DNA of 64,000 bases, from NCBI GenBank assembly GCA_003349885.1, contig QFXC01000003.1:112196-176195 (forward strand). The letters are read 5' to 3'. The notes beneath the pieces were generated by a model. It did not search any database. It was not told the origin of the DNA and worked only from the letters and a program-made list of their open reading frames with translations. The position numbers and the translations under genes are program-made. This document shows positions 57,826-64,000 of the stretch, piece by piece. The stretch comes from an endosymbiont of Galathealinum brachiosum (lineage in GTDB: Bacteria > Pseudomonadota > Gammaproteobacteria > SZUA-229). The first letter of the stretch is position 1. Each line of letters begins with the position of its first letter.

Positions 57826-59625
57826 ATGAATAAAAAGACATTCAAAATTAAACCGATCAGTCTGGCGTTGTTATTAGCAGGTCTTGGTGTAGCACCGGCC
57901 TCATATGCAGTTGATCTTATGGCGGTTGAAGGAACATGGACACCGGCAGGTGGAGCACCCATTACGATGTGGGGGTTTTCAGCTGATACAGGTACCTGTC
58001 CGGCAGCACCAGTTAGCTGGAATACCGGTCCTCAATTGACAGATGCAGACCTGGTCGCAGGAAACCTGACGATTAACTTACGTAACTGTTTAAGTGAGTC
58101 GGTTTCTATTGTTATTCCTGGTCAGCCCGCAAGTTTTACTCCGGTAAGAAATGCAAGTGGAAGGGTGACTGCATTTACTACAGAGGCTGCGGCTAATGGT
58201 GGTATTGCAACTTATAACTGGGCAGGTGTTAAATCGGGTACCTATCTTTATCAAAGTGGTAGTCATCCGGCTAAACAGGTACAGATGGGTTTATATGGCG
58301 CACTTACCGTGGGTGATTACGCTGGAACCAGTGGTGATGTGACATTACTGTACAGTGAAATTGACCCCGCTCTACATAACCCACCGGCTGCTGCGACACC
58401 ATTAGGTTATAACCCAAGACATTATCTGGTTAATGGTTCGGATACTCAGTCTGTTATTTCAGCAGGTGATACCAACCAGCCAACCATATTACGCTTCCTG
58501 AATGCAGGTCTGGATTTTCATGTGCCCGCACTTAATGGTGGTTACATGACGCTGATTGCTGAAGATGGTAATGCTTATCCATTTGTTAAACAGCAGTACT
58601 CTGTCAATCTGGCAGCGGGTAAAACGATTGATTCAATGTGGCAGGCTGCAACTGCGGGTGACCACGTTATCTATGATCGCCGCGGCAATGGCATGGCTAC
58701 TTCATTAAATGTAACGGCAGGGGTTGGCGCACCAGTCGCTACTGCTGATGTTTATAGTACGGATGAAGATACTGCATTTGTGGTTGCGGCACCGGGTGTG
58801 CTTGGTAACGATGGTTCTGGCTTAAGTGCTATTCTGGTGAGTGCTCCGTCTAGTGGTGCACTCAGTTCAGGGCTGGCAAGTGATGGTTCCTTCACCTATA
58901 CGCCTAATGCAAATTTCAATGGTCAGGATAGTTTTACTTACAAAGTAAATGATGGTTCTCTGGATAGTAATGTTGTGAGTGCTTCTATTACTGTTAATGC
59001 AGTGAATGATGCACCGGTAGCTGTTGATAATGTTTACGATGTTATTGAGGGTGCTGTACTGAATGTGACAGAAATCAACGGAGTGTGCAGTAACGACACA
59101 GATGTTGATGGTGATGCAGTTAGCGCAATTCTGGATACGTCTCTGTTACAGGGTACATTAACGTCATTAAACAGTAATGGCTCTTTTGATTATGATCCTG
59201 GACTTACACCTGCTGGTAGCTCAGTGAGTTTCACTTATTATGCAAATGATGGCACTGAAAATAGTGCGATTCCTGCAACAGTGACACTTAATATTATTTC
59301 CCAGCCTAATAGTGCGCCGGTAGCACTCGAAGATTCGACTACTGTTCAAAGAAATAGCCCGGCTAGCTTTATTAATCTGACTAATAACGACACAGATGCC
59401 GACGGTAATCTTAAAGATTCCCTGGGTAATGTAGCGGCTGCTCAGATCACGGTTACCACGGGATCAATATCAACTCGTGGTGGTTCGGTAACTGTAGTGA
59501 CCAATGGTGTTAACTATTCTCCTAAGCGTAACTTCCGTGGAACGGATACCTTTAACTATACCGTTACAGATGCTGATGGTGCGGTATCAAATGAAGTGAC
59601 TGTAAGAGTGAATGTAGTTAGATAG
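57826..59625 (+). CDS. Ligand-free multicopper-oxidase paralogue fused to Ig/cadherin-like domains
   Basis: Exported protein of 599 residues, signal peptide ending SYA. Residues about 30-305 form two cupredoxin-like domains that resemble the preceding oxidase (VIPGQPASF, TYLYQSGSHPAKQVQMGLYGAL, ILRFLNAGLDFHVPAL), with no copper-binding HxH or Cys motifs. Residues 310-599 are three Ig/VCBS-type adhesive domains (FTYTPNANFNGQDSFTYKVNDG, NAVNDAPVAVDNVY, RGTDTFNYTVTDADG). It may be a structural partner or surface anchor of the two copper proteins (inference). Confidence 0.86.
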   Translation: MNKKTFKIKPISLALLLAGLGVAPASYAVDLMAVEGTWTPAGGAPITMWGFSADTGTCPAAPVSWNTGPQLTDADLVAGNLTINLRNCLSESVSIVIPGQPASFTPVRNASGRVTAFTTEAAANGGIATYNWAGVKSGTYLYQSGSHPAKQVQMGLYGALTVGDYAGTSGDVTLLYSEIDPALHNPPAAATPLGYNPRHYLVNGSDTQSVISAGDTNQPTILRFLNAGLDFHVPALNGGYMTLIAEDGNAYPFVKQQYSVNLAAGKTIDSMWQAATAGDHVIYDRRGNGMATSLNVTAGVGAPVATADVYSTDEDTAFVVAAPGVLGNDGSGLSAILVSAPSSGALSSGLASDGSFTYTPNANFNGQDSFTYKVNDGSLDSNVVSASITVNAVNDAPVAVDNVYDVIEGAVLNVTEINGVCSNDTDVDGDAVSAILDTSLLQGTLTSLNSNGSFDYDPGLTPAGSSVSFTYYANDGTENSAIPATVTLNIISQPNSAPVALEDSTTVQRNSPASFINLTNNDTDADGNLKDSLGNVAAAQITVTTGSISTRGGSVTVVTNGVNYSPKRNFRGTDTFNYTVTDADGAVSNEVTVRVNVVR

Positions 59626-59650
59626 TAGAGAAGAGACGTCTTTATCTATA

Positions 59651-59698
59651 TAACGGCAATTTCCTTTTAGTTAATAACTGAAAGGGAGTTAGCCGTTA
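59651..59698 (+). other. Long imperfect hairpin between operon genes
   Basis: TAACGGC (59651-59657) pairs with GCCGTTA (59692-59698), and inner segments CCTTTTAGTTA and TAACTGAAAGG extend the stem around a short loop. It lies just after the Ig-fused paralogue. No T-tract follows, so it could be a weak terminator or an RNA-processing site that separates expression of the downstream genes. Confidence 0.5.
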
Positions 59699-59734
59699 GG
59701 AGATGGAGGACGAAATGAAAAAAGGAATAAGATT

Positions 59735-60229
59735 ATGAGTTTTAACACATCCATTGCTGAGATTATGGTTAAAAATAAGGTAATTACAGCTACTTGTTTA
59801 TTGCTTTTTGCGATTGCTATGGGCACACCTTTTGTCACCGATGCAATTGTTACTGATAAGAATGAAATTAGTTATCAAAGTAATAATCAAAAACAGGCCT
59901 TAAATGAAAAATGGGGTATTGAGCTGGTAGCTATGCGCAGTGTTGCATCAGGCCACATGGTCGATTTTCGTTATCGTGTGCTGGATGCTGTTAAATCGGC
60001 GCCACTATTTGTAAGACAAACCAAGCCTTATCTGATTCATCAGGAGACGGGTAAATCATTGGGCGTTCCTAATACCGCAAAGCTTGGGTCCCTGCGTAAT
60101 TCCAATACACCACAGGAAGGAAGAACTTACTGGATGTTTTTTGGTAATCACCATCGACTGGTTCATAAAGGCGATAAAGTCACTGTGGCAATTGGTGATT
60201 TTCGAGTTACGGATATAGAGGTTGAATAA
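59735..60229 (+). CDS. Small hypothetical protein with N-terminal membrane/signal segment
   Basis: Protein of 164 residues, with a hydrophobic segment at about 17-37 (signal peptide or anchor). The mature part is compact: KWGIELVAMRSVASGHMVDFRYRVLD, PYLIHQETGKSLGVP, GRTYWMFFGNHHRLVHKGDKVTVAIGDF. It looks like a conserved domain but I cannot name a family. AAGGA precedes the ATG; a 7-codon frame (59715) overlaps this start and may couple translation. The protease gene follows 1 bp after its stop. Confidence 0.78.
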   Translation: MSFNTSIAEIMVKNKVITATCLLLFAIAMGTPFVTDAIVTDKNEISYQSNNQKQALNEKWGIELVAMRSVASGHMVDFRYRVLDAVKSAPLFVRQTKPYLIHQETGKSLGVPNTAKLGSLRNSNTPQEGRTYWMFFGNHHRLVHKGDKVTVAIGDFRVTDIEVE

Positions 60230-60230
60230 A

Positions 60231-61934
60231 ATGAGCAGACGATTTTCGGGTAAATTATCTTTACTGGCAGCTGCCTGTTGTGTATCTGCTTTATCAATAT
60301 CATCAGTAAATGCAGGTGTGATTGGAGCTGATTTAAAGCAGGCCATGCAAGCCGGTGATGATGTTCAGTTTATTGTTAAATTTACTGACCAGCTTGATCT
60401 GAGTTCATTTCCAGGTAGAGGAAAAGGAAAAGGCGTAGAGCTTTCAAGTATGCTCTGGGCGTTACGGAATCAGGCTGATTCAAGCCAGGCAGAAGCGGTT
60501 AAATTATTAAGAGGCAAAGGTGCCGGGCGCCTGATTCAGCTCTGGTCAATTAATGCACTAGCTGTTACAGCAAGTCCAGATGCAATACAGGCTTTAGCAA
60601 ACCTGTCTGAGGTTGATAGTATTCAGCTTGACGACACACTTGCAGCACCCACTCCTGAACTAGCTGCTGTAGCGACACCGGAGTGGAATCTGAATAGTAT
60701 TCGCGCAACCGAATTATGGAATGCAGGTTTTGATGGATCAGGAACTGTTGTTGCCAATATGGATACAGGTGTAGATGTTGATCATCCTGACTTAGCGGCT
60801 TCATGGCGTGCAGGAAATAACAGCTGGTTTGATCCAAATTATGAACATTTAACGCCTTATGATAAAGAAGGTCATGGCACACAGACGATGAGTCTGATGG
60901 TGGGTGGTGATGCTGGTGGAACGAGTATTGGTGTTTCTCCGGGAGCTCAATGGATTGCGGTTAAAATTTTTAATGATGCAGGTATCGCTTCTCTGAGTGG
61001 TATCCATCTTGGATTTCAGTGGTTACTCGACCCGGACGGCAATCCAGGAACAAATGATATTCCTGATGTAGTAAATAACTCATGGGGTTTTCCTGATCTC
61101 GTTGGGCAGTGTTATTCGGAATTCAATAACGATATTCAAATTCTTAAGGCAGCAGGTATTGCGGTTGTTTTCTCTGCTGGTAATCAGGGTGCATCGGGTA
61201 GTGTAAGCCCGGGTGATAATACTGATAGTTTTGCAGTTGGATCAGTAGATTCTTCTTTAAATATTGCTAGCAGTAGTAGTCGTGGTCCATCTGCCTGTGA
61301 TGGTGCTTTTTTTCCTGAAGTTGTTGCACCTGGTGTCGGCGTTAAAGCAGCAGATCTTACTTTTGGCGGTGTGTTTCCTGAGTCATATAAATCAGTTTCT
61401 GGTACCTCTTTTGCGGCACCACATGTAGCCGCTACCATGGCTATATTACGTCAGGCTAACCCGACTTCTTCTGTGGCAGAACTTGAACAGGCTCTGACTA
61501 ATTCAGCAGCTGATTTAGGTGCAGTCGGTGCAGATAATGTTTATGGATATGGAATGATAGATGCGGTCGCAGCTAATAATTTGCTCGCAAGCAGTCCTGC
61601 TCCAGTCTGCACAGATGCTGATAGTGATGGTTTTTTTGCAGAAGCTGGTTGTGGTACAGAACTGGATTGTAATCAATTTGATGCGACGATTAATCCTGAT
61701 GCCTGTGATATTAAACGTGATGGCATTGACCAGAACTGTGATGGTGTAGATCGAACCAAAGGTAAATCATGCCCTGCTCCTGATGGAGGAAGTGATGGTG
61801 GTACGACTGAACCTGTCTTTGGTGTTGAAGGCAAAGGTAAAAGTTGTTCCGATGGTATAGATAATGATTTAGATGGACTGCTTGATTGTCAGGACACAGA
61901 TTGCAGTAATAATAAATCATGCCGAATCCGATAA
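60231..61934 (+). CDS. Subtilisin-like (S8) serine protease with MopE-like C-terminal motif
   Basis: Exported protease of 567 residues. A signal peptide and an inhibitor-I9-like propeptide (to about 150) precede the catalytic domain with Asp (NMDTGVDVDHPD), His (EGHGTQTMS), oxyanion Asn (FSAGNQG) and Ser (SGTSFAAPHVA), all intact. The tail has a Cys/Asp-rich MopE-like metal-binding motif (DADSDGFF, ELDCNQFDATINPDA, RDGIDQNCDGVD) and a second one at the end (DGIDNDLDGLLDCQD). The start at 60231 is chosen over a TTG at 60222. It is the sixth gene of the copper cluster and may process the secreted proteins before it. Confidence 0.9.
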   Translation: MSRRFSGKLSLLAAACCVSALSISSVNAGVIGADLKQAMQAGDDVQFIVKFTDQLDLSSFPGRGKGKGVELSSMLWALRNQADSSQAEAVKLLRGKGAGRLIQLWSINALAVTASPDAIQALANLSEVDSIQLDDTLAAPTPELAAVATPEWNLNSIRATELWNAGFDGSGTVVANMDTGVDVDHPDLAASWRAGNNSWFDPNYEHLTPYDKEGHGTQTMSLMVGGDAGGTSIGVSPGAQWIAVKIFNDAGIASLSGIHLGFQWLLDPDGNPGTNDIPDVVNNSWGFPDLVGQCYSEFNNDIQILKAAGIAVVFSAGNQGASGSVSPGDNTDSFAVGSVDSSLNIASSSSRGPSACDGAFFPEVVAPGVGVKAADLTFGGVFPESYKSVSGTSFAAPHVAATMAILRQANPTSSVAELEQALTNSAADLGAVGADNVYGYGMIDAVAANNLLASSPAPVCTDADSDGFFAEAGCGTELDCNQFDATINPDACDIKRDGIDQNCDGVDRTKGKSCPAPDGGSDGGTTEPVFGVEGKGKSCSDGIDNDLDGLLDCQDTDCSNNKSCRIR

Positions 61935-62248
61935 TTAGGATCAGATAATTAAACTAAGGTAATAGAATTTAAATTAACCAGTATCCAGATTCATTTTGTC
62001 TATATAGCTATAGATTATGAGTCTGGATTATCTGCAAGTATGAGAGCTCAAAGGCTTGTCATAATTAATATTGTAATGTTGGTGAATTTAAAAAGAATGA
62101 TGAACCTGAGAGAGGGTTTAGTTTATATAAAGTGGTGATTTTTAATTTATAAACAGGCGGTCTTTGTCCACCTGTATAAAGCAGTATAAAAAATTACCCC
62201 TTTAGATTTTTAAACGCCAGTAGAGGGTTTAGTAAAGGAAGTTTTCAA
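61935..62248. other. Non-coding stretch before the last repeat protein
   Basis: About 314 bp without a gene. It holds a hairpin ACAGGCGG/CCACCTGT (62153-62160 and 62168-62175, one mismatch), and a 12-bp direct repeat AGAGGGTTTAGT at 62111-62122 and 62222-62233. The second copy lies just before the ribosome site of the next gene. These may be regulatory; no promoter was identified with confidence. Confidence 0.5.
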
Positions 62249-64000
62249 ATGACTATTCGCCAGAATCTTATTTATATATTTTGCCTGTATTTTTTTAGCA
62301 GTAGTATTGCTTCTGCTGCAGTTCTAGTAGCGGCAGATGAAGAATATGGCATACCCGATACGAAATTTCTTCAGGTTGAGTCTCCAGGTGTAATGAAAAA
62401 TGATACCCTGGATGGTCAGCAAGCTGATGAGAATGGTGCGGCAGTCAGGTTGTTAACGGGTGTTTCTAGTGGAACTTTATCTTGCCCGGCAGATGCTGCT
62501 TTAAAGTTGTGTGAAGACGGGTCTTTCGAATATATCCCTAATGCAAATTTTAACGGTTCAGATTCATTTACCTATGAAACGTATTTAGGTACTGATGTCA
62601 GTTCACCCGCAACAGTTACATTAACAGCCTGCACGGGAGGTCCAGATATATTCTCATGCTGGAATGAAGATTCATATCGAAATAAATTATCTGAACTGGG
62701 TTATAACTTTTTCGTTGAAGGTTTTGAAGGAACAGTTTGGGATAGTGTGCGTACACCTGATTATGGTGCGATCTTTACAGCACCAGCTATAACCAGTAAG
62801 CAGATCACCTGGACAACTAATCATACGGATACAAACGGTATTACTACGGGTTCTGGTGCAGCACGTACTGGTTTATGGGGAGGTTTTGATCCCGAGCATG
62901 GTTTTGCAACAGGTTTAGCTGTTGATTGTGATATAAATTCCCCACCTGAAAATTGTCTTCCATATGATGGGTTAAGTGGTAGTGGAACTGCATTGCATGG
63001 TGTTGGTGGTTACTTTACCGGTTATTCAGGAGCTAGTATTGCTGTCATTCTTGATGGAGTAAATCAATATTCGATGGGTACTTTACCCGATTCTGAATTT
63101 TATTTTTTTGGTGTAATTGATGCTTCAGTGTCAGGCTTTAGCAGTTTCGAATTTCGTGAACTGAGTGGAAAAATTGGGCAGGAATTATTTGTCTTTACAG
63201 ATGATTTTGTTATAGCCACAACCCAGTCTGTACCGGCAAATAATGTACCCGTATTAAATCCTGTTGGTGATCAGTCAGTAAATGAAAATATATTTTTGAA
63301 TGTGTCGTTGAGTTCGAGTGATCTTGATGATGGTGATAGTCATAGTTTTTCAATGAGCGGTGGTCCAACAGGAGCTGTTTTATATGATAATGGTGATGGC
63401 ACAGCAGCCTTTAACTGGACGCCTGTTACCGGTCAGGCGGGTAGCTACCAGGTCAGTTTTACTGTTACAGATAACGGAATACCTGTAGAGAGTGATTCAG
63501 AGATAATTACTATCACGGTTGAGAGTGTTTCATCGGATGTAATTGCACCGGTGATCAGTTTACTTGGTGTTAGCCCTGTAAATATAGAACTGGGTAGTAC
63601 TTATAATGATGCAGGAGCTACTGCTTCAGATAATATCGATGGAAATTTAACTGCGAACATAATCACGAGCAGTAATGTAAATACCAGTGAAGTGGGTAAT
63701 TACAGTGTTAGTTATAACGTCAGTGATGCAGCGGGTAATGCGGCTTCTACTGTTACGCGCGTGGTTAATGTAACCGCGGATGTTACCCCACCGGTAATAT
63801 CATTGCTCGGTTCAACTCCGGTAAATGTAGAATTGGGCAGCACCTATAATGATGCGGGTGCTACTGCGTCAGATAATATTGATGGCAACATAACCGCAAC
63901 TATAATCACGAGCAGTAATATAAATATTAATGCGGTTGGTAATTACAGTGTGACGTATAACGTGAGTGATGCGGCGGGTAATGTGGCATCACAAGTAACG
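62249..64000 (+). CDS. Secreted Ig-like/DUF5011-repeat protein, C-terminus cut off by window edge
   Basis: Large surface or secreted protein, still open at base 64000 (584 codons visible). AAGGAAG precedes the ATG. A signal peptide (about 1-23, ending ASA) is followed by a cadherin-like module (FEYIPNANFNGSDSFTYE), a unique region of about 200 residues with paired Cys and Gly-rich segments, a putative-Ig module (NNVPVLNPVGDQSVNEN) and then DUF5011 repeats (SLLGVSPVNIELGSTYNDAGA, YNVSDAAGN). The repeats are 81 residues long, the two seen being nearly identical. Likely an adhesin or matrix protein exported with the preceding cluster. Confidence 0.86.
   Translation, partial: MTIRQNLIYIFCLYFFSSSIASAAVLVAADEEYGIPDTKFLQVESPGVMKNDTLDGQQADENGAAVRLLTGVSSGTLSCPADAALKLCEDGSFEYIPNANFNGSDSFTYETYLGTDVSSPATVTLTACTGGPDIFSCWNEDSYRNKLSELGYNFFVEGFEGTVWDSVRTPDYGAIFTAPAITSKQITWTTNHTDTNGITTGSGAARTGLWGGFDPEHGFATGLAVDCDINSPPENCLPYDGLSGSGTALHGVGGYFTGYSGASIAVILDGVNQYSMGTLPDSEFYFFGVIDASVSGFSSFEFRELSGKIGQELFVFTDDFVIATTQSVPANNVPVLNPVGDQSVNENIFLNVSLSSSDLDDGDSHSFSMSGGPTGAVLYDNGDGTAAFNWTPVTGQAGSYQVSFTVTDNGIPVESDSEIITITVESVSSDVIAPVISLLGVSPVNIELGSTYNDAGATASDNIDGNLTANIITSSNVNTSEVGNYSVSYNVSDAAGNAASTVTRVVNVTADVTPPVISLLGSTPVNVELGSTYNDAGATASDNIDGNITATIITSSNININAVGNYSVTYNVSDAAGNVASQVT

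Overview
The window looks like chromosomal DNA of an AT-rich gammaproteobacterium (GC about 40% by eye, not counted). It is probably a free-living aquatic or sediment bacterium with a large respiratory and sensory repertoire. The assignment rests on gene style only: MipA/OmpV and OprP-like porins, Tat-exported molybdoenzyme, XdhC, DUF5666/DUF6502 genes, many PAS/HAMP kinases and long c-type cytochromes. I saw no rRNA, tRNA, CRISPR array, insertion sequence or prophage.

Layout. 1-2272 (minus): histidine kinase (cut by the left edge) and OmpR-type regulator, preceded by two tandem spondin-domain proteins (2330-3723). 3960-8820 (minus): a five-gene molybdenum hydroxylase operon (2Fe-2S subunit, Tat-exported molybdopterin subunit, XdhC, MobA-like transferase, monohaem cytochrome). 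9001-17898: an unknown coiled protein, a chemoreceptor with a c-haem sensor domain, an HD-GYP regulator and a 1592-residue hybrid kinase. 17979-22183 (minus): FHA protein, PP2C phosphatase and CHASE2 Ser/Thr kinase. 22644-26434: DUF5666 lipoprotein, DUF6502 protein, DUF5666 lipoprotein, driven by two matching promoters that each carry the same palindrome. 26731-31433: porin, periplasmic binding protein and hybrid kinase. 31434-31609: a strong 19-bp-arm hairpin and a 58-bp tandem duplication between convergent genes. 31596-32393: a MipA/OmpV protein.

32511-41866 is a candidate extracellular or trans-envelope electron conduit. One strand has a cytochrome b-like membrane protein, a 21-haem cytochrome, a 15- to 16-haem cytochrome and an outer-membrane barrel with SPOR/TPR-like N-terminus. 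Divergent from it are a membrane-anchored 2x[4Fe-4S]/FAD/NAD(P) oxidoreductase and a Sel1/ankyrin periplasmic protein. 42034-47115 holds a barrel-like protein, a PstS-like periplasmic protein, a sensor kinase and three response regulators.

47178-64000 is a copper/secretion region. SCO protein and a cytochrome/binding-protein fusion lie on the minus strand. Divergent from them run a 1737-residue beta-helix protein, two multicopper oxidases whose copper sites are complementary halves, a ligand-free third paralogue fused to Ig-like domains, a small conserved-looking protein, a subtilisin with a MopE-like tail, and a repeat protein cut by the right edge.

The two best candidates for an undescribed system are the split multicopper oxidase pair (55143-57807) and the 36- to 37-haem porin-cytochrome cluster (32511-39868). 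The palindrome-overlapped, apparently leaderless DUF6502 promoter is the best regulatory observation.
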